Part shown: one piece after another, positions 42,273 through 52,258 of the stretch
Layout of the letters: every line of letters starts with the position of its first letter
Numbering within the stretch: position 1 is the first letter of the stretch
Assembly (NCBI RefSeq): GCF_050389775.1
Contig: NZ_CP177144.1
Span: forward strand, 4,030,001-4,094,000
Direction of reading: 5' to 3'
Origin: Marinibacterium sp050389775
GTDB lineage: Bacteria; Pseudomonadota; Alphaproteobacteria; Rhodobacterales; Rhodobacteraceae
DNA length: 64,000 nt
Program-made: the position numbers and the translations under genes
The notes under the pieces: model-generated
Seen by the model: only the letters and a program-made list of their open reading frames with translations
Told to the model about the DNA's origin: nothing
Databases searched by the model: none

Positions 42273-42713
42273 ATGCGAGCCCTTCTTCAACGCGTCACCG
42301 AAGCCCGCGTCTCCGTCGGCGGGGCCGTCATCGGCGAAACCGGCCCCGGCCTGATGATCCTGGTCTGCGCCATGGCCGGCGACACCGAGGCCCAGGCCGA
42401 CAAGCTGGCCGCCAAGATCGCCCGGCTGCGCATCTTCCCCGACGAGAACGACAAGATGAACCGATCGATCCTCGACATCCGCGGCTCGGCCCTGATCGTC
42501 TCGCAATTCACCCTGGCCGCCGACACCGCGCGCGGCAACCGCCCGGGGTTTTCCACCGCCGCGCCGCCGGCCGAAGGCGAACGGCTCTACAATCATTTCT
42601 GCCGGCAGGTCACCCTGCAGGGCATCCCCGTTGCCACCGGCCGCTTCGGCGCCGACATGGCCGTATCGCTCGTCAACAGCGGGCCCGTCACGATCTGGAT
42701 GGAGGTAGACTGA
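42273..42713 (+). CDS. dtd: D-aminoacyl-tRNA deacylase
   Basis: A 146-residue enzyme that hydrolyses D-amino acids wrongly attached to tRNA. The conserved motifs SQFTLAAD (expected catalytic Thr) and the C-terminal NSGPVTIWME, with the Gly-Pro pair that reads chirality, are both present. Length is exactly the family norm. The start ATG 42273 gives the usual MRALLQRVTEARV. Its stop overlaps the next ATG (TGATG). Confidence 0.96.
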   Translation: MRALLQRVTEARVSVGGAVIGETGPGLMILVCAMAGDTEAQADKLAAKIARLRIFPDENDKMNRSILDIRGSALIVSQFTLAADTARGNRPGFSTAAPPAEGERLYNHFCRQVTLQGIPVATGRFGADMAVSLVNSGPVTIWMEVD

Positions 42714-43816
42714 TGTCCCCCGAACAATTGCTCCGCGGTCTCTGGGATGCCGGTGTCGATGCCGTGGGCGGCCATGCCTCGGTCGCCCGGGCCGTGGCCG
42801 ACATGGACCGGCCCGACCGCATCGTCGCCGTGGGCAAGGCCGCCGGGGCCATGACCCGCGCCGCGCTCGACCGCTGGCCCGACCTGCCCGCCCTGGTCGT
42901 GACCAAGGACGGCCATGCCGACGAGGTGCCCGAGGGCGCCACGGTGATCGAAGCCGCCCATCCCGTGCCCGACGACCGCTCGCTGACCGGCGGCCGCGCC
43001 CTGCTGGACTGCGTGTCCGACATGGGCCCCGACAGCCACCTGCTGCTGCTTGTCTCGGGCGGCGCCTCGGCCCTGGCCGAAGCCCCTGTCGACGGCGTGT
43101 CGCTCGACGATCTCAAGCGCCTCAATGCCCACCTGCTGTCGCGCGGCCTGGACATCACGGCAATGAATGCCGAGCGGCGCAAGGTCTCGCGGATCAAGGG
43201 TGGCGGCCTGCTGCGGGCCTTCTCCGGCGCCCGGGCCACCGTGCTGACCATTTCCGACGTGCCCGGCGACGATCCGGCCGTCATCGGATCGGGCATCGGC
43301 CTGCCGCCCGAGGCCCCCGATTACGCCTGCACGCTGACCTGCACGGCCTCGAACGCCATCGCCCGCGCGGCCGTGGCCGAGGCCGCCACCGCCGCCGGCC
43401 TGACCATCCTGTCCAACAGCGAAACCCTCTACGACGATGTCGACGAGCTGGCCCGCAGCCTGGGCCCGCGCATCGCGGCGATGGACAAGGGCGTGATGAT
43501 CTTCGGCGGCGAACCCACCGTGCACCTGCCCACCAATCCCGGCGAAGGCGGGCGGAACCAGGCCCTGGCCCTGGCCCTGTCCGAGGCCATATCGGGGCGC
43601 GACGACATCACCATCCTGGTCGGCGGCACCGATGGCACCGACGGCCCCACCGAAGCCGCCGGCGGCATCGTCACCGGCGCCACCTGGGGTCCCGGCGCGG
43701 CCGAAGCGCTGGCCGCGGCCGACAGCGGCACCTACCTGGCGGGCAAGGATGCGCTGTTGGTCTCTGGGCCGACGGGCACGAACGTGATGGACGTGGCGAT
43801 CGCGATCCGGGTCTGA
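42713..43816 (+). CDS. Glycerate 2-kinase (type 2 / MOFRL family)
   Basis: A 367-residue kinase of the GckA/TtuD type, phosphorylating D-glycerate to 2-phosphoglycerate. Motifs include RIVAVGKAAGAM, LLVSGGASALAEAP, the MNAERRKVSRIKGG segment with its conserved lysines, GEPTVH, GEGGRNQALALA and GGTDGTDGPTEAAGG. It is somewhat shorter than most members (about 420) because the N terminus begins late. It starts inside the dtd stop (TGATG), indicating coupled translation. Confidence 0.92.
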   Translation: MSPEQLLRGLWDAGVDAVGGHASVARAVADMDRPDRIVAVGKAAGAMTRAALDRWPDLPALVVTKDGHADEVPEGATVIEAAHPVPDDRSLTGGRALLDCVSDMGPDSHLLLLVSGGASALAEAPVDGVSLDDLKRLNAHLLSRGLDITAMNAERRKVSRIKGGGLLRAFSGARATVLTISDVPGDDPAVIGSGIGLPPEAPDYACTLTCTASNAIARAAVAEAATAAGLTILSNSETLYDDVDELARSLGPRIAAMDKGVMIFGGEPTVHLPTNPGEGGRNQALALALSEAISGRDDITILVGGTDGTDGPTEAAGGIVTGATWGPGAAEALAAADSGTYLAGKDALLVSGPTGTNVMDVAIAIRV

Positions 43817-43978
43817 CCGCACAGCCCGCAGGCTGTGGCCGGGCCTACCACCACACGCTTTAGTGTATTGCAAGGATTGGGAAATTTCGCCGAACCCGGC
43901 CCTGGCCACTGGCCAATGCGACAAAACACCCCTATATGGCCGCGGATGGGAGGAGCGTCTTGCAATTTGAGAGACCCC

Positions 43979-45283
43979 ATGGATCGCAAACATCATGTCG
44001 TGGTGGTCGGGGCCGGTTTCGGCGGCCTGGCCTGCGTCAAGGCGCTGAAATCCCGTGATGTCGACATCACCCTGATCGATCAGCGCAACCACCATCTCTT
44101 CCAGCCCCTGCTCTACCAGGTGGCCACGGCCATCCTGCCCACCTCCGATATCGCCTGGCCGATCCGCACCCTGCTGCGCGACCGCCCCGACGTGGAAACC
44201 CTGATGGCCGAGGTCACCGGCGTCGATCAGCAGGCCCGCACGGTCGAACTGTCCGACGGGGCCAGCGTGCCCTACGACACGCTGGTCCTCGCCACCGGCG
44301 CGCGCCACAGCTATTTCGGCAATGACAGCTGGGAAGAGGCCGCGCCCGGCCTGAAGACCCTCGAAGACGCGACCTCGATTCGCCGCAGCGTGCTGACGGC
44401 CTTTGAAAAGGCCGAACGCAGCACCGATCCGGCCGAGCGCGAGGCTCTGCTGACCTTTGCCGTGGTCGGCGCCGGGGCCACCGGGGTCGAGCTGGTCGGC
44501 ATCATCGCCGAGCTGGCCCAGCAATCGCTGGTCAAGGAATTCCGCCATATCGACACGCGCCAGGCCCGTGTGCTGCTGGTCGAGGCCGGGCCCCGCGTTC
44601 TGCCGGCCTTCCCCGAAAGCCTCTCGGCCTATACCGAGAAGGCCCTGACCGGGCTGGGGGTCGAGGTGCGCACCGGCGTGCCGGTGACCGAATGCGATAC
44701 CTCCGGCATCACCATCGGCACCGAGCGCATCCCCGCCCGGACCACGATCTGGGCGGCCGGGGTCAAGGCCTCGCACGCGGCCCGCTGGCTGGGCCTCGAA
44801 GGCGACCGCGCCGGGCGCGTGGCCGTGCAAGAGGATCTCTCGATCGAGGACCACCCCGAGATCTTCGTGCTGGGCGACACGGCGGCGGTGACGAACGTCG
44901 ACGGCAAGCCGGTCCCGGGCATTGCGCCCGCGGCCAAGCAACAGGGCGAATACGTGGCCCGCAAGGTGCTGTCGCAACTGGGCCAGCGCCGCGATCCGGG
45001 GCGCTTCCGCTATCGCCACCGGGGCAGCCTGGCCACCATCGGCCGCAAGGCCGCCGTGGCCGATTTCGGCTTCATCCGGCTGAAGGGCACGCTGGCCTGG
45101 TGGTTCTGGGGCGTGGCCCACATCTACTTCCTGATCGGCGCCCGCCACCGGGTCGCCGTGGCGATGAGCTGGCTCTGGAGCCACGTCTTCCGCGAGAAAA
45201 GCTCGCGGCTGATCACCCAGACCAAACCCACGGCACCGCTGTCCCCGGCCGCGCCCACCAGCCCTCCGCTGCTGTCCGAATAA
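43979..45283 (+). CDS. Type II NADH dehydrogenase (NDH-2) like FAD oxidoreductase
   Basis: A 434-residue flavoprotein that passes electrons from NADH to quinone without pumping protons. It has the FAD-binding GAGFGG at residue 11, HHLFQPLLYQVATA, a second nucleotide site VVGAGATGVELVG, and VLGDTAAV near the end. The C-terminal hydrophobic piece WWFWGVAHIYFLIG is typical of the membrane attachment of NDH-2. ATG 43979 begins right before the FAD motif; an upstream in-frame ATG at 43946 is possible. It is about 160 bases after the glycerate kinase gene. Confidence 0.92.
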   Translation: MDRKHHVVVVGAGFGGLACVKALKSRDVDITLIDQRNHHLFQPLLYQVATAILPTSDIAWPIRTLLRDRPDVETLMAEVTGVDQQARTVELSDGASVPYDTLVLATGARHSYFGNDSWEEAAPGLKTLEDATSIRRSVLTAFEKAERSTDPAEREALLTFAVVGAGATGVELVGIIAELAQQSLVKEFRHIDTRQARVLLVEAGPRVLPAFPESLSAYTEKALTGLGVEVRTGVPVTECDTSGITIGTERIPARTTIWAAGVKASHAARWLGLEGDRAGRVAVQEDLSIEDHPEIFVLGDTAAVTNVDGKPVPGIAPAAKQQGEYVARKVLSQLGQRRDPGRFRYRHRGSLATIGRKAAVADFGFIRLKGTLAWWFWGVAHIYFLIGARHRVAVAMSWLWSHVFREKSSRLITQTKPTAPLSPAAPTSPPLLSE

Positions 45284-45712
45284 CCGGCCCGGGCGGTGCC
45301 TGCTGCTGCAGCGCCGCCCCGCCGAAAACGCGGGGGCCGACCCGAACCTGGCCAATCCGCCCCGACGCCCCGACATTTCTGCCCGGCGCCCACCCGTCCC
45401 GGCCACGCCGGACCCTGCCAAGCGCCCCACGGCACCAGTGCCCCCGTCACCCCGGCCGCGCGCCCATGCTTCGGAACGGGCCAATCCCCCACACCACCAC
45501 TGTCTCTCCCCGAATACGGCAAAGGTCCCCGGCCCCGTTTCCCCGTCCGCCTTTGCTGAATTGCACCGCATTTGTTCCGGGCCCTTCCCGGCGGCCCGAT
45601 CCATCCGCCGCACCAAGCCCCTGATTTCATGGCCTCCGCGCCCTGCCCCACGGCTGCCTCTGGCCGCGCCCCGCTTGACAGCCCCGGCCGCGACCGGCAC
45701 AGCCTGCGCCCC
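45284..45712. other. Gene-free region
   Basis: About 430 bases, C-rich on the plus strand, with open frames in several frames but no domain or ribosome-binding site. The frame that continues into the CocE-type hydrolase has no similarity in this part. Confidence 0.5.
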
Positions 45713-47707
45713 ATGACAGACCGGTCCAACACCCTCCGCGACATCGAAGAGATCCCCGATCTCGGCATCACCCTTTCCGACGGCTGCCGCCTCTCTGCCC
45801 GGGTCTGGCGACCCGTGGATGCCGGCGACGACCCCGTCCCGGCGATCCTGGAATACCTGCCCTATCGCAAGCGCGACGGCACCACCGCCCGCGATGCCCT
45901 GACCCATCCCTATTTCGCCAAGCGCGGCTATGCCTGCATCCGCGTCGACATGCGCGGCAATGGCGACAGCGAAGGGCTGATGACCGACGAATATACCGCC
46001 CAGGAACAGGCCGACGCCGTCGAGGTCATCGACTGGCTGGCCCGCCAGCCCTGGTGCAACGGCGCGGTCGGCATGATGGGCATCTCCTGGGGCGGGTTCA
46101 ACGGGCTCCAGCTGGCCTACCTTCAGCCCGAGGCGCTGAAGGCCGTGATCACCCTGTGTTCGACCGTCGATCGCTTTGCCGACGACATCCATTACAAGGG
46201 CGGCTGCCTGCTGAACGAGAACCTCGGCTGGGGGGCCACGATGTGGGCCTATTCCTCGCGCGCGCCTGACCCGATGCTGCGCGAGGACTGGCGGGCGCTC
46301 TGGCTCGACCGGCTGGAAAACGAACCCTTCCTGCCCTCGACCTGGCTGCGCCACCAATCCCGCGATGCCTATTGGCAGCACGGTTCGGTCTGCGAGGATT
46401 TCTCGCGGCTCAAGGCCAAGGTGCTGGCCGTCGGCGGCTGGGGCGATGCCTACAAGAACGCCGTGCCCCAGCTGGTCGAACAGGTGCCCGGCGCCAAGGG
46501 CATCGTCGGGCCATGGGTGCATAAATATCCCCATTTCGCCGCGCCCGAGCCGCGGATCGGCTTCCTGCAGGAAGCCCTGCGCTGGTGGGATCGCTGGCTG
46601 AAGGACATCGACACCGGCGTCGAGGACGACCCCGATTACCGGGCCTACCTGATGGACGGCGTGCGCCCGGCGACATGGTACCTTGAACGGCCCGGCCGCT
46701 GGATCGCCGAGGACACCGGCGCCACGTCGCACCTGCCCCAAACCGTGCTGCACCTGAACGCCGACGGGCTGGGCGCGGCGCCGGGCGCGGTCGAGACCGT
46801 GATCAACTCGCCCCAGACCTGCGGCATGGCCGCCGGGGAATATTGCGCCATCTGGCTGGGCCCGGAAATGCCCGGAGACCAGCGGCGCGACGATGCCCTG
46901 TCGGCCTGTTTCGATGCCGCCCCCGCCGAGACCGCGCTGGATATCGTCGGCGCGCCGCGGGTCACCCTGCGCCTGGCCAGCGACCGGCCCCAGGGCCAGA
47001 TCGCCGTGCGGCTGTGCGACGTGCATCCCGATGGCGCCTCGACGCGGATCACCTACGGCGTGCTCAACCTGTCGCACCGCAACGGCAGCGGCGAGACCGC
47101 CCCGGTCGGGGTGGGCGAGCCGACCGAGGTCACGCTCGACCTCGACCACATCGCCTATCGCCTGCCCGCCGGCCACCGGCTGCGCCTGGCCATTTCATCG
47201 GCCTATTGGCCGCTGGTCTGGCCCTCGCCCGAACGGACCGAACTGACCCTGACCCAAGGCAGCCTGGCCCTGCCCCTGCGCCCGCTGGCCCAGGGCGACG
47301 AATGTGCCTTTCCGCCGCCCGATGCCGAAACGCCCTGGCAGACCCGCGAATTGCGCCCCGAAGCGCATGTCCGCCGGATCGAGGAAGACCAGGTCACCGG
47401 CCGCGTGACCCTGGTGATCGAAGACGATTTCGGCAAGGTCGAGGATTGTGATCACAAGCTGATCAACGGCACCGTGGCCCGCGAATGGTGGTCGATCCAC
47501 CCCGACGATCCGCTGTCGGCCCGGGGCAAGTGCCACTGGACCGAAGAGCTCGGCCGGGGCGACTGGCAGATCCGCACCGAGACCTTCTGCGAGATGTGGT
47601 CGGATGCCACCACCTTCCATCTCACGGCCCGGCTGGAGGCCTGGGAAGGCGACACGCTGATCTATGAGCGCGACCTGACCGACGCCATCGCCCGCCGCGA
47701 TCTCTGA
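45713..47707 (+). CDS. CocE/NonD-family (peptidase S15) hydrolase
   Basis: A 664-residue alpha/beta hydrolase of the CocE type (esterases and X-Pro dipeptidyl peptidases). The N-terminal domain has PAILEYLPYRKRDG, the oxyanion and nucleophile regions RVDMRGNGDSEG and GMMGISWGGFNGLQ (nucleophile Ser in GISWGG), then an Asp-containing AVGGWGDAYKN and a His in GPWVHKYPH. A C-terminal jelly-roll domain follows (from about residue 370). ATG 45713 was selected because it starts at the domain edge. The substrate is unknown. Confidence 0.9.
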   Translation: MTDRSNTLRDIEEIPDLGITLSDGCRLSARVWRPVDAGDDPVPAILEYLPYRKRDGTTARDALTHPYFAKRGYACIRVDMRGNGDSEGLMTDEYTAQEQADAVEVIDWLARQPWCNGAVGMMGISWGGFNGLQLAYLQPEALKAVITLCSTVDRFADDIHYKGGCLLNENLGWGATMWAYSSRAPDPMLREDWRALWLDRLENEPFLPSTWLRHQSRDAYWQHGSVCEDFSRLKAKVLAVGGWGDAYKNAVPQLVEQVPGAKGIVGPWVHKYPHFAAPEPRIGFLQEALRWWDRWLKDIDTGVEDDPDYRAYLMDGVRPATWYLERPGRWIAEDTGATSHLPQTVLHLNADGLGAAPGAVETVINSPQTCGMAAGEYCAIWLGPEMPGDQRRDDALSACFDAAPAETALDIVGAPRVTLRLASDRPQGQIAVRLCDVHPDGASTRITYGVLNLSHRNGSGETAPVGVGEPTEVTLDLDHIAYRLPAGHRLRLAISSAYWPLVWPSPERTELTLTQGSLALPLRPLAQGDECAFPPPDAETPWQTRELRPEAHVRRIEEDQVTGRVTLVIEDDFGKVEDCDHKLINGTVAREWWSIHPDDPLSARGKCHWTEELGRGDWQIRTETFCEMWSDATTFHLTARLEAWEGDTLIYERDLTDAIARRDL

Positions 47708-47725
47708 CGCGGGCCTGGCCTCTTT

Positions 47726-47746
47726 GCCCGCCGGTCACCGGCGGGC
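47726..47746 (+). terminator. Hairpin after the CocE-type gene
   Basis: GCCCGCCGG and its perfect complement around TCA, 18 bases after the stop codon. No T run follows. The rest of the 367-base gap up to 48074 shows no gene; its end (47990-48070) is AT-richer and likely promoter DNA. Confidence 0.55.
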
Positions 47747-48074
47747 CCTGCAAGGCGCGGACCGGCTCCCCGGGGCCGCGCCTTTTGCCTGTCACCGGCG
47801 CCATGCCCCGGCCTGACAGGCCGCGCCCCCGGGCCATGCGGGGGTGCCTGCAAGCCATGCCGGGCCGGCCGGCGGTCCGCATGCCAAGGCCAGACGAACG
47901 GGCGCATCGGTGCCGGCTCCCCCCAGGGATGCGCAGGTTAATGCCATTGCAACCAGAACGCACGAATTCGGCAATTCCAGACTTGTTTGAAAAAGGGCTT
48001 CGCCCGATAAATGAGCTGCCGACCTGGCCTTTGTGCCGCAATTTACCTGTATTTATTCAAACCGGATCACCGAC

Positions 48075-49169
48075 ATGCGCTCCATTCTTTCAAATGACCT
48101 CACTCTCCGCGATCTCTTCGTCTTTGCCGATACCGACACGGACACCCCCGAGCCCACGCCCGCCGAAACCGCAACGCCGCTGACCCGTGGCGAGACCCTA
48201 TCGCTGCGCGGTGACCGCGACACCCTGCGCGCCACCCAGGACGATGACGGCGGCCTGATGACCGTCGGCTTCCAGGTCAAGATCGCCAAGGCCGAGGTCA
48301 CCATGCCCAAGGCCGAAAGCATCGCCCTGCCGGCCGGCGACCTGATCAACCAGGTCATCTTTGGTGCCGACCTCGAAAGCGAGCGTGGCAGCGGCCCGCT
48401 GCGCAGCCGCCTGATCACCGACACCTACACCTCGGGCGCCCAGAACGGCGACGGCTTCAACGTCCAGATCGATTTCCGCGGCCAGTGGGACGACGCGCTG
48501 AAGCAAAGCTTCATCGACGCGGCCGACCTGATCTCGTCGATCATCACCGGCGACATCGCCGATGCGCGGGTGCCGGGCTTTGGCATCTTCCGCAGCAACA
48601 TCGTCGACGACGTGCGCATCGATGCCTCGCTGGCGGACATCGACGGGTCGGGCGGCGTGCTGGGCCAGGCCGGACCGACGGCCTATCGCACCGACAGCCT
48701 GCTGCCGGCGACGGGCATCATGGAATTCGACGTGGCCGATGCCGCCGATTTCGATGCGATCAACATGTTCAACGACATCGTCTTTCACGAGATGATGCAT
48801 GTCCTGGGCTTCGGCACCCTGTGGGAGGCCATGGGCCTGGTGACCAACAACGGCAACGGCACGTCGGATTTCAACGGCGCCAACGTGGCCACGGCCTATG
48901 CCGCCGAATTCGGCGGCTCGGGCCCGTCGATCGAAACCGAGGGCGGGCCGGGCACGGCGGGCGGCCATTGGAACGAGGACGGCTCGGACGGCTATGCCTT
49001 CGAGAACGAAATCATGACCGGCTATATCGACGTGACGGGCAATTACCTGTCCAATACGACAATCGCGGCGCTGGAAGACATGGGCTATGAGACCGTCTTT
49101 GACGCCTCCAACCCGCTGGACGCGACCGCGGGGCTGGACCTGAGCATCCTCAACGACCACCTGGCCTGA
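48075..49169 (+). CDS. Leishmanolysin-like zinc metalloprotease
   Basis: A 364-residue predicted metalloprotease. The zinc site HEMMHVLGFGTLW matches HExxHxxGF, and a third ligand His occurs in GGHWNEDG about 60 residues later, as in leishmanolysin-type enzymes. The C terminus has NEIMTGYID and TIAALEDMGYETV, usual for this group. No signal peptide is visible; the acidic, Asp-rich protein would fit type I secretion, but no RTX repeats are seen. ATG 48075 is preferred over GTG 48033, which has no ribosome-binding site. Neither start has a strong one. Confidence 0.8.
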   Translation: MRSILSNDLTLRDLFVFADTDTDTPEPTPAETATPLTRGETLSLRGDRDTLRATQDDDGGLMTVGFQVKIAKAEVTMPKAESIALPAGDLINQVIFGADLESERGSGPLRSRLITDTYTSGAQNGDGFNVQIDFRGQWDDALKQSFIDAADLISSIITGDIADARVPGFGIFRSNIVDDVRIDASLADIDGSGGVLGQAGPTAYRTDSLLPATGIMEFDVADAADFDAINMFNDIVFHEMMHVLGFGTLWEAMGLVTNNGNGTSDFNGANVATAYAAEFGGSGPSIETEGGPGTAGGHWNEDGSDGYAFENEIMTGYIDVTGNYLSNTTIAALEDMGYETVFDASNPLDATAGLDLSILNDHLA

Positions 49170-49321
49170 GCGACGCGCGACGCGACCCGGACGCCACGGG
49201 CGAGCGGCCGGCCGGCGGGCCTGCCCCTGCGCCCGCTGCGGGCGAATGATCATCCGCCCGTCGGGGGGCATGCGCCGGGTCCGGCGGGCCTGTCACGGGC
49301 CGTCATTCCCACTCATCAGCA

Positions 49322-49354
49322 GGGCCGGATCCGGGCGCATCCCGGGTCCGGCCC
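49322..49354 (+). terminator. Hairpin in the gap before the peptide ABC operon
   Basis: GGGCCGGATCCGGG and a near-perfect complement (one mismatch in 14) around a 5-base loop, about 150 bases after the metalloprotease stop. The remaining gap (49170-49676) has no gene; the part from 49560 on is AT-richer and should hold the operon promoter. Confidence 0.5.
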
Positions 49355-49676
49355 TGGCCGTTCAGGGCGGGTGCAAACGGCCACTCCGGCGGGCACGGGC
49401 GAGTGGTTGCAGGGCCTTCCTGCGGCCTCTGTGCGGGCCGGTCCGGAACATGGTCGCCCCGGGTAAATGCACCGGCCACAAAAGAAAATGCGATTACCGC
49501 ACAACGGCGCCCCGCCCCCGGCCCAGCAGGCAGGCAGAAGGGCCGCGTCCGGCGGGCCATATTTCCACAAAACTGATTATTGCTTGCGGGCCATGGCCGA
49601 TTGCGCGATCCTCCGCGCGCAATGGAACCAACTGCGCAGACAGAACGCAGGGTAATCAAACGGGAGTTTGAAACCA

Positions 49677-51260
49677 ATGAAAAGTCAACTTTCCTTCTAT
49701 GCCCGCCGGGTGACGGCCGGGCTGATGAGCCGTCGGGAATTCCTGGGCCGGGCCGCCGCGCTGGGGCTGACCGCCGCCGCTGCCAACAGCTTCCTGTCGC
49801 AGGCCGTGCGCGCCCAGGGCGCCCAGACCGGCGGCACGATCCGTGTCGGCGTGCAGGGCGGGGCGACCACCGACAGCCTCGATCCGGCGCTGGCCGCCAA
49901 CCAGGTCGCGCTGATGGTCACCCGGCTCTGGGGTGAGCCGCTGGTCGAACTGTCCGAGGACGGCGGGATCGAAGGCAAGGTGGCCGAAAGCTTCGAAAGC
50001 TCGGCCGATGCCACGACCTGGACCTTCAAGCTGCGTTCGGGCATCACCTTCTCGAACGGCAAGCCGGTGACCGCCGAGGACGTGGCCGCATCGCTGATGC
50101 GCCATGCCGGCGAAGACACCAAGTCGGGCGCGCTGGGGATCATGCGCACGATCAGCTCGGTCACCGCCGAAGGCGACACCGTGGTCATCGGGCTGGACAG
50201 CCCCTCGGCCGACCTGCCCTACCTGATGGCCGATTACCACCTGATCATCCAGCCCGGCGGGGGCGTGGACGATCCGGCAGCCGGCATCGGCACCGGGCCC
50301 TACATCCTCAAGGACGTGGACATGGGCGTGCGCTTCGTGGCCGAAAAGAACCCCAACTACTGGGGTGATCTGGGCTATGCCGCGACCATCGAGCTGATCG
50401 TCATCAACGACAACACCGCCCGCGTGGCCGCGCTGCAATCGGGCCAGGTCGACATGATCGACCGCCTGCCCCCGCGCACCGCCGGCCTGGTGGCCCGCGC
50501 GCCGAACATCAACGTGCACCAGACCTCGGGCCCGGGCCATTACGTGTTCATCGCCCATTGCAACACCGCGCCCTTCGACAACAACGACGTGCGGCTGGCC
50601 CTGAAATACGGGATCAACCGCGAGGAAATGGTCGAAAAGATCCTCTTCGGCTACGGCTCGGTCGGCAACGACACCCCGATCAACGCGTCCTATCCGTTCT
50701 TCACCGAAATGGAACAGCGCCCGTTCGACCCGGACAAGGCCAAGTTCCACATGGACAAGGCCGGTGTCGACGGGGCGATCCTGCTGCGCACCTCGGAAAA
50801 CTCGTTCCCCGGCGCGCCCGATGCCGCGGCACTGTTCCAGCAGTCGATGGCCTCGGCCGGGCTGCAACTGGACATCAAGCGCGAGCCGAACGACGGCTAC
50901 TGGTCGGAAGTCTGGAACGCCCAGCCCTTCTGCACCAGCTACTGGGGCGGTCGCCCGACGCAGGACCAGATGTACACCACGGCCTACCTGTCGACGGCCG
51001 ACTGGAACGACACGCGGTTCAACAACGAACAGTTCGACCAGCTGCTGCTGGCCGCACGGGGCGAGCTGGACGAAGCCAAGCGGACGCAGATGTATGCCGA
51101 CATGGGCAAGATCCTGCATGACGAAGGCGGGCTGATCTGCCCGATGTTCAACGACTTCCTCGATGCCACCAGCGACCGGATCGCCGGCTGGAAGGACGGC
51201 GTGGCGGGCTATGCCCTGATGAACAGCTACGCGCCCATGAAGATGTGGGTTACCGGCTGA
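49677..51260 (+). CDS. Peptide/nickel-type ABC transporter substrate-binding protein (Tat signal)
   Basis: A 527-residue periplasmic binding protein of the DppA/OppA family (SBP_bac_5). The N terminus holds a twin-arginine signal, SRREFLGRAAALGLTAAAA. The mature protein begins near GGTIRVGVQGG and shows DSLDPALAANQVAL, FKLRSGITFSNGKPVTAEDV and GTGPYILKDVD. Ligands of the family are oligopeptides, but also sugars, opines or nickel. GGGAG ten bases upstream selects ATG 49677; a TTG nine bases earlier sits too close to that site. It heads a four-gene importer operon. Confidence 0.93.
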   Translation: MKSQLSFYARRVTAGLMSRREFLGRAAALGLTAAAANSFLSQAVRAQGAQTGGTIRVGVQGGATTDSLDPALAANQVALMVTRLWGEPLVELSEDGGIEGKVAESFESSADATTWTFKLRSGITFSNGKPVTAEDVAASLMRHAGEDTKSGALGIMRTISSVTAEGDTVVIGLDSPSADLPYLMADYHLIIQPGGGVDDPAAGIGTGPYILKDVDMGVRFVAEKNPNYWGDLGYAATIELIVINDNTARVAALQSGQVDMIDRLPPRTAGLVARAPNINVHQTSGPGHYVFIAHCNTAPFDNNDVRLALKYGINREEMVEKILFGYGSVGNDTPINASYPFFTEMEQRPFDPDKAKFHMDKAGVDGAILLRTSENSFPGAPDAAALFQQSMASAGLQLDIKREPNDGYWSEVWNAQPFCTSYWGGRPTQDQMYTTAYLSTADWNDTRFNNEQFDQLLLAARGELDEAKRTQMYADMGKILHDEGGLICPMFNDFLDATSDRIAGWKDGVAGYALMNSYAPMKMWVTG

Positions 51261-51261
51261 G

Positions 51262-52221
51262 ATGTCCTCTGTCGTGACACTTCTGGCCCAGCGCATCGCG
51301 CTGGGCCTGCTGCTTCTCTTCCTCGTCTCCATCCTGATCTTCGTCGGAACGATCATCCTGCCCGGAGACGTGGCCCAATCCATCCTCGGCCAGTCGGCCA
51401 CGCCCGAGGCCCTGGCCAACCTGCGCCGCGACCTGGGCCTGAACGACCCGCCCCTGACACGCTATCTCGACTGGGCGACGGGCGTGTTGCACGGGGATCT
51501 GGGCACTGCGCTGACCTCCGGTCAGGACATTGCCGAGAGCCTCGCATCGCGGTTGTCGAACACGCTGTTCCTGGCCTTCTGGGCGGCGATCATCGCCGTG
51601 CCGCTGGCCGTGTTCCTGGGCCTGCTGGCCGTGCGCTACCGCGACCGCTGGCCCGACAAGCTGATCTCGGCGGTGACGCTGGCCTCGATCTCGCTGCCGG
51701 AATTCCTGATCGGCTACCTGCTGATGTTCTTCCTGGGCGTCAAGCTGCGCTGGTTCCCCTCAACAGCCATCGGCTATCGGCCTGACGCAGACGTGTTCAC
51801 CCGGCTCGAAGCCATCGCCCTGCCCGTCGCCGTGCTGACGCTGGTGGTCCTGGCCCACATGATGCGCATGACCCGGGCGGCCATCCTGAACGTGATGCAA
51901 TCGGCCTATATCGAGACGGCCGAGCTGAAGGGCCTGTCGACCTTCCGGGTGATCTGGAAACATGCCTTTCCCAATTCGATTGCCCCGATCGTCAACGTGG
52001 TGATGCTGAACCTGGCCTACCTGGTCGTCGGTGTCGTCGTGGTCGAGGTGGTCTTTGTCTACCCGGGCATGGGCCAGTACCTGGTCGACCACGTGTCGAA
52101 ACGCGACGTGCCGGTCGTGCAGGCCTGCGGGCTGATCTTTGCCGCGGTCTACATCGGGCTGAACATGCTGGCCGACATCATCTCGATCCTGGCCAACCCG
52201 CGCCTGAGGCATCCCAAATGA
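51262..52221 (+). CDS. Peptide-type ABC transporter permease (OppB/DppB-like)
   Basis: A 319-residue inner-membrane permease with six hydrophobic segments. The N-terminal start SSVVTLLAQRIALGLLLLFLVS and the segment GDVAQSILGQSATPEALANLRRDLGL are typical of DppB/OppB. The EAA loop that contacts the ATPase is visible as ETAELKGLSTFRVIWKHAFPNS. It begins one base after the binding-protein stop. Confidence 0.94.
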   Translation: MSSVVTLLAQRIALGLLLLFLVSILIFVGTIILPGDVAQSILGQSATPEALANLRRDLGLNDPPLTRYLDWATGVLHGDLGTALTSGQDIAESLASRLSNTLFLAFWAAIIAVPLAVFLGLLAVRYRDRWPDKLISAVTLASISLPEFLIGYLLMFFLGVKLRWFPSTAIGYRPDADVFTRLEAIALPVAVLTLVVLAHMMRMTRAAILNVMQSAYIETAELKGLSTFRVIWKHAFPNSIAPIVNVVMLNLAYLVVGVVVVEVVFVYPGMGQYLVDHVSKRDVPVVQACGLIFAAVYIGLNMLADIISILANPRLRHPK

Positions 52222-52258
52222 GCGTGGCGCAGATGACATCCCGCCCCGCCGCCGGCCC

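Noticed and set aside
42593..47176. A 1527-codon open frame on the minus strand
   Set aside because: It is antisense to dtd, glycerate kinase, NDH-2 and the CocE-type hydrolase, all with clear motifs. The frame is open only because GC-rich codon use removes stops on the opposite strand.
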